Shown: positions 1 to 10,800 of the stretch, in pieces | Numbering within the stretch: the first letter of the stretch is position 1 | Layout: each line of letters starts with the position of its first letter | Notes under the pieces: generated by a model | What the model saw: only the letters and a program-made list of their open reading frames with translations | Databases searched by the model: none | Told to the model about the DNA's origin: nothing | Source of the DNA: Pedobacter quisquiliarum | GTDB lineage: Bacteria > Bacteroidota > Bacteroidia > Sphingobacteriales > Sphingobacteriaceae | Assembly: GCF_014642175.1 (NCBI RefSeq) | Contig: NZ_BMIL01000001.1 | Coordinates: 124,001 to 188,000, forward strand | DNA length: 64,000 bases | Reading direction: 5' to 3' | Translations under genes and position numbers: made by a program

Positions 1-1989
1 ACTCACCAGCTTAAATCTCAATTCAGAGTTTAACATGATCTTGATATCTCCCGCCTGATCTGCAAACCTTGCAGTGTCTACACGGTAGGTACCTGGGCCC
101 AATGATCTAGCTGCGAAAGCACGAATATCGTTACTTCCACCTGCAAAGAACTGTCGTACGAAAGGTAGGGAAGTGCTATTGCCGTAAGCATGGCCATAAC
201 CTACGTTGAAGCGGTTTGCCCAGGTTACATTCCTGTTTACTTTATAGTAATCCCTAAAATCTGCTTCTAATCTAACAAACTGTGTTAGCGGGGTATTGAA
301 AATGGTTCGTTCACCAGCAGCGTTTTTATCTACAAATAATCCCCATAAGTTACCACCTGTTTCGACACTTCCGTAGAAGAACATGTTGTTCTTACGCTGC
401 GTCTCCATCTGGTTGGTATAAGTGAAATTGTATCTGCTACCGATGATAAACTGCTTTTCTAATGTGCTACGTAAGCCTGGAATGGAGTCAAACAAGTCCC
501 TTTGTCTCAGCGAGTCAATCGTAGGTCTTACATAAGTGATGGAAATTGGGTTGAAGTTGTGTTCCTTATATTGATTCTCTTTCCAGTTGTAACCGAACTC
601 TCCGGTAAAGGAATTTAGACCATATAGCGATCCACGTTGCAATAGCTGGTACTGCAACCTCGCAATTGTTTTCGGAATGAAGGCATTGGTGCTGTTCACC
701 TTAAAGAATGGGACAATGAACTGTGGGAAAGTTAACTTTCCTTCTGCGGTTAAGGAGTAGGAGTTAAGTCCTTTAGATACCCCACTAACCTGCGTTTCAA
801 AACCGCCACTCACACTTACATCCAACTGCTCTGCGCCCCTGAAAATGTTACGGGTTGTTTGCGTTAAGGTCACCTCAGATCCGACAAAGTTGTTGGACTT
901 ACTGGTACCAGTAACAGAGAAGGAAAGGGAGTTTTTACGTAAAGGTGTAAGGAAAATGTTCAAGTCCAACTGATTGCTTTTCATGCTGTCAATCGGCACA
1001 AATTCCGCGCGCACGTCCTGAAAAGCACCGATGTTTACCATACGGTTTAACGACTGGTTGTGGTCCCTTCTGTTATAAAGCTCGTCCGGTTGGAAGAATA
1101 CAAGTCTGTCAAATACTTTCGGTTTAAAGGTATTGCGATCATCGTAAATGCTCATGCCATTGTACTCCAACGGCTGTAACTTTCTTAATGTGCTGTCGCG
1201 ACGTAAAGAGTAGTTCGGATAAACATTGATTTTGTTGATTGTGAATGGCTTTAAAGCAGCATCAGGCGCAACATCTTTAACCTTCACGCGCACATCAACC
1301 TGACTTTTACCAATGGTACTATCAACTTGCAAAAGCAGGTAATCGGGATTGAAGTAGAAGAAACCATTTTCTTTTAGATCATTGTCAATCCGTACACGTT
1401 CATTTTTAAACGCGTCAAGGTCATAATACTTTCCAGTCTCAAGCACAGACTTGTCTTTGTTCTGGTCGATGATGCTGGTTAGAAAGTCGACGTCTTCTGG
1501 AAAACGCACACTCGCCATTTTATAGCGATCACCTGTGTTGGCTGTATAAATTGCTTCCCCTTTTTTTTCTTTGATCACGGTATCACCAGTTACAACAGAC
1601 TGAAGATACCCCTGACTGATTAAGTGGCTGGTTAATACATCACTGTTGTATTGCAGGTTCACCTGACTTAACAATACAGGCGGTTCGCCAACTTTATTGC
1701 GCAGCCAGTTACGGATGCCTTTAGGTTTTTTCGGTTCCCCGGCAATGTTATAGATCCAAAGTTTTGGTCTTAGGCCAAGGATAGACTTATTGGGCTTTGG
1801 CCTGGTCTTACTCTCCAGAACAGACTTCACACCTTTTTGATCATCTATCTTCTTAGCAGAATCTGGATTCACTTCTACTTCAGCACCGGTATACAGGATC
1901 TGACCAGGTTTAAGGTACTTTGTATTGCTACATGCGGACCATACCAGGCATATTAGGATAAATAAAAAAGGTCTAATTAGTTGTTTCAT
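1..1989 (-). CDS. tamL: TamL: lipidated TamA/BamA-family outer-membrane protein (3' end cut by window)
   Basis: I translated this frame from the minus strand; it is open from ATG 1989 to the window edge (663 codons), so the C-terminus is missing. The N-terminus has a lipoprotein signal ending in WSAC with Cys20, which is the Bacteroidota TamL arrangement rather than the plain signal peptide of TamA. POTRA-like sequence follows, then a 16-strand-type Omp85 barrel. The barrel lid-loop motif, usually VRGF/Y, reads GGSNDIRAF around residue 621, with Ala replacing Gly. The start lies inside the end of tamB (17-nt overlap), which implies translational coupling. By family knowledge TamL pairs with the inner-membrane-anchored TamB to insert or supply outer-membrane components. 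The Omp85 assignment is firm; the TamL name rests on the lipobox and on tamB next door. Confidence 0.9.
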   Translation of the reverse strand, partial: MKQLIRPFLFILICLVWSACSNTKYLKPGQILYTGAEVEVNPDSAKKIDDQKGVKSVLESKTRPKPNKSILGLRPKLWIYNIAGEPKKPKGIRNWLRNKVGEPPVLLSQVNLQYNSDVLTSHLISQGYLQSVVTGDTVIKEKKGEAIYTANTGDRYKMASVRFPEDVDFLTSIIDQNKDKSVLETGKYYDLDAFKNERVRIDNDLKENGFFYFNPDYLLLQVDSTIGKSQVDVRVKVKDVAPDAALKPFTINKINVYPNYSLRRDSTLRKLQPLEYNGMSIYDDRNTFKPKVFDRLVFFQPDELYNRRDHNQSLNRMVNIGAFQDVRAEFVPIDSMKSNQLDLNIFLTPLRKNSLSFSVTGTSKSNNFVGSEVTLTQTTRNIFRGAEQLDVSVSGGFETQVSGVSKGLNSYSLTAEGKLTFPQFIVPFFKVNSTNAFIPKTIARLQYQLLQRGSLYGLNSFTGEFGYNWKENQYKEHNFNPISITYVRPTIDSLRQRDLFDSIPGLRSTLEKQFIIGSRYNFTYTNQMETQRKNNMFFYGSVETGGNLWGLFVDKNAAGERTIFNTPLTQFVRLEADFRDYYKVNRNVTWANRFNVGYGHAYGNSTSLPFVRQFFAGGSNDIRAFAARSLGPGTYRVDTARFADQAGDIKIMLNSELRFKLVS

Positions 1990-4900
1990 TTTGTTCGCTC
2001 TGTTCTTGTATTCTTGTTCTTTTCTTTCTGCTCTGGAATATCTGTTTGAATTTATTGTAGTCCACAACTAATGCGAATCCTAACCCGGTTTCTACAATCT
2101 GGCCTTCAACGATGGCCTCCGTCTGATTTCTGCGATATGCGCGAAGTCTATATCGACCATCGGCAGATAGCGCATATTCGACGTTCACGTTACCAGCGAT
2201 GTTAGAGGAGTTTGAACTTTGGGTTTGCGGACCTTCAAGTCCGAATGAACTACCCACAGTTACCGTAAGCCTGTCATTCAGCAAGCGTTTGGATAGGCCA
2301 ACTTCAAGATCTGTTTTCTGCTCCAATGAACCTGTAGAGTAATCTTCAGAGGTGTTGACACCGAAGTTCAGTTCCACACCCTGAATTAGGTCAGATGCCA
2401 GGTTGTTCAGTTGCTCTGTCAACAGCTTGCTCACACTGGAGCGGGCCATGGTAGATACACCGCCACCACCACCGGCCAGACTCTGGAATGGGTTGTTTGC
2501 AATAAATCTGTTAAGCGCCAGCAAGGCAAATACCTGCTTGTTCAACTCACTTGCATCTCGGTTCACCTGTTGTAATCGGGTGTAGACCGTTCCGTTTAGC
2601 GCACCACGTTCATTTTCCGGTAAATCCAGTCGGAACGAGATATCTGGCTTCATCAGCTCATTGTCCATCATCAGGTAAACCTGGAATGGCAATTTGGTCT
2701 TCGCCTGAAAGTTGGAAGGATCACCAAGTAAATCGATTGGCGCAGCCCTTACCTCATACAATGCGGTAAGGTCAACATTAGCCGACATCGGATCGCCCGT
2801 CCACACGATGGTACTTCCTTTTACAAAGGAGAATCGCTTTTGTCCCAGTGGACCAACGGTTAAGTTATATGAACCATCCGCCACTTCGTATTTACCGGTA
2901 AGACTAATTTTACCACTTGGGTCCATCGTCGCATTCAGGTCTGCATCGCCTTTGATGGCCAATGCATCACCATTTGAAGGGTCAACGATCACGTTAAACT
3001 CTGCTTCAGGAGCTACTTTAAGTGCTGCGGTTAGGTTGATGCCGGTAACAGGCGACTTCTGGATGCTATCTGTTGTCAATGCACGCTGACCATTAAAAGG
3101 GGCAGCGTCTGCATCTATAAATTGTACGATACCTTCCTGATCGATTACCGACGGATCTGATGTTGGTAAAGCGAAGAAGAAGCGGGTATCTTTAAGAATG
3201 TTAACGTTCATGTTAACATTCGGCTGGTTCAAATCGCCACGAACTTTAATATCGCTGGTTAAGTACACCGTTCCCCAAACCATATCATTGTCCAGCTGGG
3301 TGGAGTTCATCACGCGGAAGTTATCCGTTCTGATGTCCATATTGAACCTGAAGTCGGTGTAGTTTGTTGTCAGCACGCCGCCGCTGATTACCGCTTTTCT
3401 ATTAAGCGAATCTATGATGGTGAAGTTGTTAAAATCTACGCCACGCTCCGTAAAGCTGATGCGCTCATTCGGCATTCTGAAATATGAATTCACATATGTT
3501 GCGTTAAATGCTGCCTGGTTGAAATTGATATCACCCAGAACCTTAGGTGCCGACGGCGTCCCTTTAATGCTTAATGCACCGGTAACCGTTCCCGAACCTC
3601 TTCTGATTTGCCCCATGGAAAGACTTTCCAGCTGACTCAGATCAATCTTGTCGATGTTCAGGGTCAGGTCCATCGAGCTTGTCGGGCCGGTGTAGTAGAA
3701 GCCATTCACCCGGAACTCATGTACACCAGCCAAGGCCACATTGACATCAAACGCATTTTCTGTATTGTTGTTAACCGCAACCCGAAGTGTACCTAGGTTG
3801 TCCTTTTGGTAGCGCAGGTCATTAATGGTTAGGTTTGCCTCAAACTTCGCTGTAGAAGCAAGATCTTTAACATCCACAGTTCCGTTAATGGCACCACCGG
3901 CCAACGAGCTGTCCTGCTCTGCGAATTTGGTTAAGGTCTCAATTCTGAAATCTTTGAACTCCACACGTAACGGCGCATTTGGCGTATTGCTTGTGCTGTT
4001 GATGCCGAGTAATTGCGTACCCTGACTCAGGTTGAAGTTGTTTGCTAATATGCCGGACTCGCCAAACTGGATATAGTTATCCTGAGCTACGCTCCACTTA
4101 TCATAGTTCAGCAGCAGTTTTGCCGGATCCATGCTGACGCGGAAGTTCTTGTCAATAGACTGGAAAGTACCACCCAAAACATATTTGTCCCGAAGCTTGC
4201 TGTCTCTTAAGAAGATGTTTAATCCCAGTAAGTTATTTGCTGCATCACCCTTTACTTCTGTATTGAAAAGGGAGATAGAAGGACTTTGGATTGCCTTAAC
4301 ATAAAGACCATAATTCAGCTTTGCATCATTATTGTCTACGTTAATTCTGGTGCTGTCTACACGGAAATCTCCATATACCACCTGTGGTGCTGCAACAGTC
4401 ATCAACAAACTATCTTTTTGCGTGTCCAACAATCCGAACATGCGGGCACCAGAGAAGGTCGTTAGGGTAGGGACAAAGCGCTGCAGGAGTTTTGAATTGT
4501 AGATGTTCATAGCAAAACGGAACCGTTGATCTGGTATTTTCGTCACTTCACCGAATTGATAGTATTTGTTGATCTGGTTGATCATCGCAGGGGCGATATT
4601 GGTCAGCTGATACTTTCCATCTACCCGGGCACTCAGGATTTCTGAACGCAAGGTAAGCAGGTTGCGATCTGCAGTCGCTTCAGAATGAACAAGAATGGAA
4701 TCTACGTTAATCAGCATGCCCTGCTGTGCAAGCTGAAGTCCTGTTACGGCGATATCCCCATTCAGGTAGTCCGGATCCGCAGTCGGTACATCAGCCTTAA
4801 TAACACCCGCAACTTTAAACTCATTCGGACTGAAGTTCAGTCGTTGCAAGTCAAGCTGCTTTAGGTTCAGGTCTGCTTTAATTGATGGGTATTTGCCTGC

Positions 4901-7093
4901 AATATTTACCATGGCGGTCATGTCGAAGTTTGCATTGCTATCCGGCATGTTTCCTTTGATGTCCAGTGTCTGGTTGGCAAATGAACCGTTTACATTCAAA
5001 TTCCGGTACGTGTACTTGTTGTATGTGGCGCTAAGCAGTTTTGCGTTGAACCTTGCCTTAGCCGTTTTCGGCTCTATCCCGGTACCTGCAACATCTGCAC
5101 GCACGGTAATTCTGCCAAGCTGATCCTGCTGCTTCAAAAGTCTACCTACGTTGAAGTTGTTTAACTCCACATGTCCGGTATAGCTTTCTCTGCCTTTCGG
5201 ACCTTTCATGCCGGCAAGCAGTTTAGCAGAACCCATATCGGTATTGATGTTGAAGTTCGTGTTGAAATTGCTCATGGAACCCCTGAACTTACCAGTCGCC
5301 TGAATACGTTTTGGTAGTTCGATGCTTGCAGGAAGTGCTGATTTCGGAATTACGGCAAGGAGGTCGCCCTTGCCTAGTGAGAATTGCTTAATGTTCAAGT
5401 CGATGAAAGCCTTTTCAGCATCCGGCAAACCTTTCACATTTCCGCTAATGTCGATTCTGGTACTCTTTAAACCGGTGATTTGAAACCGTGGAATGTTCAG
5501 GTTACTCATGTAACCATTCAAATTTGCGTTTACGTTGAACTTCTCGTTTCTGTATGCAGCAGGTATCGCCGGACTAAAATAACTACCATCCTTTAAGCCA
5601 ATGGTGGTGTTCTTAATCACCATATTCAACTTCACCCGCTCCGGGTGTTTCGTTAAATCTTCCAGGGAAGTGTAGGTTAACAAAGTGTTATTTTCAATCG
5701 ATGTATTTGGCGTTTTAATAACCAGGTTATTCACCTTAATGGCTTTATCCGAGTAGGCCACATCACCTTTTAACGTGTTTAGTGTGAAACCACTTCGCTC
5801 ACGCATGTTTCCGCTTTGCACCTTCACTTTAATACCGGCATCACTGTAAGCAAGTGAATCGGCCACCAGGCCCAGATTGGAAATCTTCAGGTGATTGAAG
5901 TCCATACCGGCAACTGGTTTTTCCGCAAGGTTATCAAATTGGATGTTGTTGTCTGCCAGAGATAGTTTATTTACCAAGAAAGCCATTGCTGCTGCTTGTG
6001 CGGTGTCAGCAGGTTTATCAGCGGTATTCGCAGCCGGCTTTGCCGGTTTGAAGGCGAAGCGGATATCCGATTTATTTAACGTCGCTTTATCTACCTGGTA
6101 GTTGCCCTTCTCCAGATCCGCAAGCAGTTTGGTAATGGAGAATTCATTGATGTTTACGTTCGCTCTGGTATTTGTAGCCAACTGGTTGAAGTTAATTCTG
6201 GTATTGTTAATCTTCGCGGTTTCGGCTTTGTAATTGCCATTGGTCAGATCTACAAAGAGGTCCTCAATACTGAAGTCATTCAGATTAACCAGCGCATCCA
6301 TGCCGGATACCTTATCATTGAAGTCGATCTTGATGTTGTTAAAGTTGAAGTCCTCAATCTCCACCAGCGGAAGTTTGCCGCTTTCCGTCTTGCTGGTATC
6401 TACTGCAGCTTCCAAATGATTGGCTAGCACCGTCAGCGGTTTTTGCTGCAGGTACTTCAAAGACGTATTCTTCATGGCCAGCTCCTTGATCACATAGTGC
6501 TGATTCGCAAGATCGAAGTCTTTAATTTTCGATTTAAATTCCCCAAGGTAAAAGACCACATCATTGCCGGCAACATCATCGCGGTACTTTACGCCAATGT
6601 CCGTCAGGCTGATTTTGTCGAGTGAAAATTTCAGCGTTGAGGTGGTATCTTTTTGAACTTCTTCTTCTGGTTTTTCCTGCTCGGACATGAAGGCGTCCAT
6701 TAAAAAGGAGAAGTTGAAGGTGGTGTCCGGGTCAATACGGTGCACGTTTGCACGAATATTTTCCAGTTCAATGTTGTTGATTTCTACTTTGTTGTTGATC
6801 AGCTTCAATAAACTGATGTCTACCGCAAGTCGCTGCGCATACAGCAAGGTGTCCTTATTCAGGTCCTCCATGTAAAACTTGTTCAGCACGATATCCTTCG
6901 GAAAAGCGATTTTAATGCTCTCCAGACGTACTTCGGTCTTTGTTTTCTTCTTTAAATAGGTAATGGCTTTGTCTTTAACAAAGTTTTGAACAGCGGGGAT
7001 GTTCAAAGACAAGGCCACAAGTACGACGAGCATGATGATGCTTGCGATGACCCAAAGAATAACTTTTAAACTCTTGCGTAAATATGTATTCAA
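1973..7093 (-). CDS. tamB: TamB: translocation and assembly module / AsmA-like protein
   Basis: This 1706-residue protein has one N-terminal membrane anchor (about residues 12-34, VILWVIASIIMLVVLVALSL). A very long repetitive beta-rich body follows, typical of AsmA/TamB lipid-bridge proteins (many alternating segments of the N-N-F-x-I type), and a C-terminal DUF490/TamB domain fills roughly the last 400 residues. Such proteins span the periplasm and are thought to move phospholipid or assist outer-membrane protein assembly with an Omp85 partner. The partner tamL starts 17 nt before the tamB stop. The protein is longer than E. coli TamB (about 1260 residues), which is common in Bacteroidota. 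The start ATG at 7093 places the transmembrane helix correctly. The 167-bp gap to the divergent cdd should hold its promoter, but I found no perfect TAnnTTTG box there. Confidence 0.92.
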   Translation of the reverse strand: MNTYLRKSLKVILWVIASIIMLVVLVALSLNIPAVQNFVKDKAITYLKKKTKTEVRLESIKIAFPKDIVLNKFYMEDLNKDTLLYAQRLAVDISLLKLINNKVEINNIELENIRANVHRIDPDTTFNFSFLMDAFMSEQEKPEEEVQKDTTSTLKFSLDKISLTDIGVKYRDDVAGNDVVFYLGEFKSKIKDFDLANQHYVIKELAMKNTSLKYLQQKPLTVLANHLEAAVDTSKTESGKLPLVEIEDFNFNNIKIDFNDKVSGMDALVNLNDFSIEDLFVDLTNGNYKAETAKINNTRINFNQLATNTRANVNINEFSITKLLADLEKGNYQVDKATLNKSDIRFAFKPAKPAANTADKPADTAQAAAMAFLVNKLSLADNNIQFDNLAEKPVAGMDFNHLKISNLGLVADSLAYSDAGIKVKVQSGNMRERSGFTLNTLKGDVAYSDKAIKVNNLVIKTPNTSIENNTLLTYTSLEDLTKHPERVKLNMVIKNTTIGLKDGSYFSPAIPAAYRNEKFNVNANLNGYMSNLNIPRFQITGLKSTRIDISGNVKGLPDAEKAFIDLNIKQFSLGKGDLLAVIPKSALPASIELPKRIQATGKFRGSMSNFNTNFNINTDMGSAKLLAGMKGPKGRESYTGHVELNNFNVGRLLKQQDQLGRITVRADVAGTGIEPKTAKARFNAKLLSATYNKYTYRNLNVNGSFANQTLDIKGNMPDSNANFDMTAMVNIAGKYPSIKADLNLKQLDLQRLNFSPNEFKVAGVIKADVPTADPDYLNGDIAVTGLQLAQQGMLINVDSILVHSEATADRNLLTLRSEILSARVDGKYQLTNIAPAMINQINKYYQFGEVTKIPDQRFRFAMNIYNSKLLQRFVPTLTTFSGARMFGLLDTQKDSLLMTVAAPQVVYGDFRVDSTRINVDNNDAKLNYGLYVKAIQSPSISLFNTEVKGDAANNLLGLNIFLRDSKLRDKYVLGGTFQSIDKNFRVSMDPAKLLLNYDKWSVAQDNYIQFGESGILANNFNLSQGTQLLGINSTSNTPNAPLRVEFKDFRIETLTKFAEQDSSLAGGAINGTVDVKDLASTAKFEANLTINDLRYQKDNLGTLRVAVNNNTENAFDVNVALAGVHEFRVNGFYYTGPTSSMDLTLNIDKIDLSQLESLSMGQIRRGSGTVTGALSIKGTPSAPKVLGDINFNQAAFNATYVNSYFRMPNERISFTERGVDFNNFTIIDSLNRKAVISGGVLTTNYTDFRFNMDIRTDNFRVMNSTQLDNDMVWGTVYLTSDIKVRGDLNQPNVNMNVNILKDTRFFFALPTSDPSVIDQEGIVQFIDADAAPFNGQRALTTDSIQKSPVTGINLTAALKVAPEAEFNVIVDPSNGDALAIKGDADLNATMDPSGKISLTGKYEVADGSYNLTVGPLGQKRFSFVKGSTIVWTGDPMSANVDLTALYEVRAAPIDLLGDPSNFQAKTKLPFQVYLMMDNELMKPDISFRLDLPENERGALNGTVYTRLQQVNRDASELNKQVFALLALNRFIANNPFQSLAGGGGGVSTMARSSVSKLLTEQLNNLASDLIQGVELNFGVNTSEDYSTGSLEQKTDLEVGLSKRLLNDRLTVTVGSSFGLEGPQTQSSNSSNIAGNVNVEYALSADGRYRLRAYRRNQTEAIVEGQIVETGLGFALVVDYNKFKQIFQSRKKRTRIQEQSEQNETTN

Positions 7094-7260
7094 TTGCTTG
7101 GTTTGTTTGGTGGATAATCTTGTAAATAAACCAATATCATGCCATTAGCAACGGCACAAGGCTTTGTACTCCTTATTACATAATATATTGCAAATTGTTT
7201 AGTGCAATGTGTTAAATTTTACCGTTCTTGCGAGCCCTTTAAATTTTCAGAAGGCCTTTT

Positions 7261-7755
7261 ATGAAAGAAATAAACTTTAACATCAACTATACCCATTACG
7301 AGCATCTCGAAGAGCTGGAAACGCAAGACCGCGAACTCTGTGAGCAGGCCATAGCGGCACTAGAAACTTCATATTCACCTTACTCAGCGTTCAAGGTGGG
7401 AACTGCAATAAGACTAGACAACGAGCAGATTGTGCTGGGCAGCAACCAGGAAAACGTTGCTTACCCATCTGGTTTGTGCGCCGAGCGTGTTGCCTTGTTC
7501 TCCATCGGCGTAAGCCACCCGAATGCTGTCGTGAAAAGCATGGCTATTACTGCTAAGACCGAACGCTTCGAGATTACCCGGCCAATTACCTCTTGTGGAG
7601 GGTGTTTGCAGGTGATGGCGGAGGTAGAACAAAAACAAGGATCTCCGATTGAAGTGCTCTTCTATTGCCTTGGCGGTGAAATCCTTAAGGTTAAGGGGAT
7701 TCAGAGCCTTTTACCCTTTGTTTTCGTAGAAGACAGGCTGCTTGGTGCTTCGTAA
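7261..7755 (+). CDS. cdd: Cytidine deaminase
   Basis: The protein hydrolyses cytidine and deoxycytidine to uridine and deoxyuridine in pyrimidine salvage, in the cytoplasm. The zinc site is complete: CAE at residues 73-75 (Cys73 ligand, Glu75 proton shuttle) and SCGGC with Cys112 and Cys115. The upstream VGTAI and SNQENVAYPSGLCAE stretches match the cytidine deaminase substrate-binding region. At 164 residues it is slightly longer than the homotetrameric bacterial form because of about 25 extra N-terminal residues. It is divergent from tamB and followed 67 bp later by parC, which has its own -7 box, so it is probably a single-gene unit. Confidence 0.95.
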   Translation: MKEINFNINYTHYEHLEELETQDRELCEQAIAALETSYSPYSAFKVGTAIRLDNEQIVLGSNQENVAYPSGLCAERVALFSIGVSHPNAVVKSMAITAKTERFEITRPITSCGGCLQVMAEVEQKQGSPIEVLFYCLGGEILKVKGIQSLLPFVFVEDRLLGAS

Positions 7756-7794
7756 GAACTACATTAAAACGATCATAATATTTTTTTAAAACCT

Positions 7795-7802
7795 TATCTT
7801 TG
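7795..7802 (+). promoter_or_regulatory. -7 box (TATCTTTG) of parC
   Basis: An exact match to the Bacteroidota -7 consensus TAnnTTTG ends 20 nt before the parC ATG. No clear TTTG -33 element is seen at the usual spacing; the upstream stretch is T-rich. Confidence 0.6.
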
Positions 7803-7822
7803 CGGGATTTAAACCCCTTTTG

Positions 7823-10800
7823 ATGAGTGAAGAAACTGAAGCACAATTAAACGAAGAAAATAAGCATACCGTAATTCCTATTACTGGCCTTTACGAAAAC
7901 TGGTTCCTCGATTATGCTTCTTATGTGATCCTGGACCGCGCGGTACCCCATATCAACGATGGGCTAAAACCTGTTCAGCGTAGAATACTGCATTCGCTGA
8001 AAGAAATGGATGACGGCCGTTTCAACAAGGCTGCAAATGTTATCGGTAATACCATGAAATATCACCCCCATGGTGATGCTTCCATCGGTGATGCCATGGT
8101 GCAGATTGGCCAGAAAGATCTGCTGATCGACTGCCAGGGCAACTGGGGTGACCCGATCACTGGCGATAGTGCAGCTGCTGCCAGGTACATTGAGGCACGA
8201 CTGTCGAAATTTGCGAATGATGTGGTGTTCAATCCAGATACCACGACCTGGCAGTTAAGTTATGATGGCCGGAACAATGAACCCCTTACTTTACCTGTAA
8301 AATTCCCACTCTTACTTGCACAAGGTGCTGAAGGTATCGCCGTAGGTCTTGCCACCAAGGTCATGCCGCATAACTTCGTCGAACTGCTTGATGCTTCCAT
8401 TGAAGCGCTGAAAGGCATAAGACCAAATATCCTGCCCGACTTCTTCACCGGCGGTATGGCCGACTTCTCGGCTTATAACGAGGGTATGCGTGGCGGCAAG
8501 GTTCGCGTACGTGCAAAGATTACCGAGAAAGATAAAAAGACCCTTGTCATTACTGAAATCCCATACAGCACAACCACGGGCTCTGTAATCGACAGCATCT
8601 TATCCGCCAACGAGAAGGGTAAGATTAAAATCAAGAAAATTGAAGATAACACTGCGCAACACGTAGAGATTGTCATCCAGCTTGCGCCCGGCATTTCGCC
8701 CGACGTGACTATTGATGCGCTCTATGCTTTTACCTCCTGCGAGGTGTCAATCTCTCCAAATACCTGTATCATCAAGGATGATAAACCACAGTTCCTGAGT
8801 GTAAATGATATTCTTATCGAGAATACCAACAATACGAAGGCGCTACTGAAAAAGGAACTCGAAATTCGCCTGCATGATCTCCTGGAAAAGATCTTCTTTA
8901 GCTCCCTATTAAAAATATTTATCCAGGAAGGTATGTACAAACATCCTGAATACGAGAACTCCGGTAACTTCGACACTGTAGTACAAGTATTGCATGGTTT
9001 GTTTGAACCTTTCAAACCGCAACTTTATCGGGAGATCCTGCCGGAGGATTTTAAGAAGCTGATCGATAAACCCATGAGCAGCATCACCCGCTTTGATGTT
9101 AAAAAAGCGGATGAGCAAATGAGCTTGCTGGCGGATGAGATCAAAGTGGTTAAAAATCACCTACGTCACCTGACGGACTATGCCATTGCCTGGTTCCAGA
9201 AACTAAAAGACAAGTATGGTAAGGGGCGTGAGCGTAAAACCGAAATCCGCTTGTTTGATCGTGTTGAAGCCTCAAAAGTTGCACTTGCAAACGTGAAGCT
9301 TTACATGAACCGCATTGACGGCTTTATTGGTACGGGATTGAAAAAAGATGAGTTTATTACGGACTGTTCCGACCTGGACGAAATCATTGTTTTCCGTGAA
9401 GATGGTAGATGCATCATCACAAAAGTTGCAGACAAAACCTTCGTTGGAAAGGGCATCATCCATGCCGCGGTGTTCAAGAAAAACGATGAACGCACCGTAT
9501 ACAACCTGATTTATAAAGATGGAGCAAGTGGTATCGCTTACATCAAACGATTTGCCGTGGTCGGTATCACACGTGATAAGGAATATGACCTGACGAAAGG
9601 TTCTAAAGGATCTAAAGTCTTGTATTTCACAGCGAACCCGAACGGCGAAGCGGAAATTGTGAGTGTTCAACTCAAGCCGCATTCCAAGCTGAAGAAAGTC
9701 AACTTTGATACCGACTTTGCGGAGATCAGCATCAAGGGTAGGGGCTCCCAGGGTAACATCCTTTCTAAATACCCGGTGAAGAAAATTGTGCTGAAAAGCA
9801 AGGGTGTGTCGACCTTATCAGGCCTTAAAATCTGGTATGACGATCTGTTAAGACGCCTTAACGTGGACGGCAGGGGTAAGTACCTCGGGGAATTTGATGG
9901 TGACGATAAAATCCTTCAGGTGCATAAAGAAGGCTGGTACGAGCTTAGCACTTTTGAGCTCAGCAATCACTTCGATGCCGATTTAATCATCATTCAGAAA
10001 TACGATCCGGAAAAACCTTTTGCAGTGGTCCAATATGAAGGCAAAGCCAAAAACCAGTTTGTGAAACGCTTTGTATTCGAGAATATAGCGGTTGGTAAAA
10101 AGCAAACCCTGATTAGTGAAGAGGCGGGATCTAAGCTCATCTGTATCACCAGCAATCCTGCAGCGAAACTGATCGTAGAAGTGCTGAAGGGTAAATCGCA
10201 GATCGAAGAAACGCTGGAAGTCGTGCTTAGCGAATTCATCGACATCAAAGGAATCAAAGCGATTGGCAACCGCCTTACCCCGCATGAGGTGAAAAATATG
10301 GAAATCGTTGATGCGGAAGAAATAGAGCCAACAATTGAAGAGGAAGCGGAGCAGGTAGAACCTGCAGCGCCAGAATTACAATCCGGCGTACTGCCGCTCG
10401 TTATTCCAGCCAAGGAAGATCCAATCGTTGAAGAAGCTGATGACGCAACTCCGGCTGAAGAAGATTCAGCTTCGGAAATCTCTAAAGTAACAGCTGCTGA
10501 AGAAGTTGGGCAGAAGCCGGAAACCGAACAAGAGAAGGAAGCTGAGGATGTAGCAGCACCAGTATCTGCAGCGGTTGAAGCACCGGAACCTGCAGTTGCG
10601 CCTGAAGTAGAAGCTGCAGTGAAGCCAGATGCGGAAAGTGCAATTACACCTGATGCGGAAACAGCAGCAGCAACATCAGGAGTGGCAGAACCAGCTTCAC
10701 AAAAGACCGAAGCCCTTCCGGAAACGGAGGCAAGCGCAACAAAGCCTAAAGCTAAAAAACCCTGGGGTAAAAAGAAGATAGATCTGGAAATTACAAATCC

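Noticed and set aside
7820..7822. TTG as the start of parC
   Set aside because: The adjacent ATG at 7823 is the stronger codon and adds no cost.
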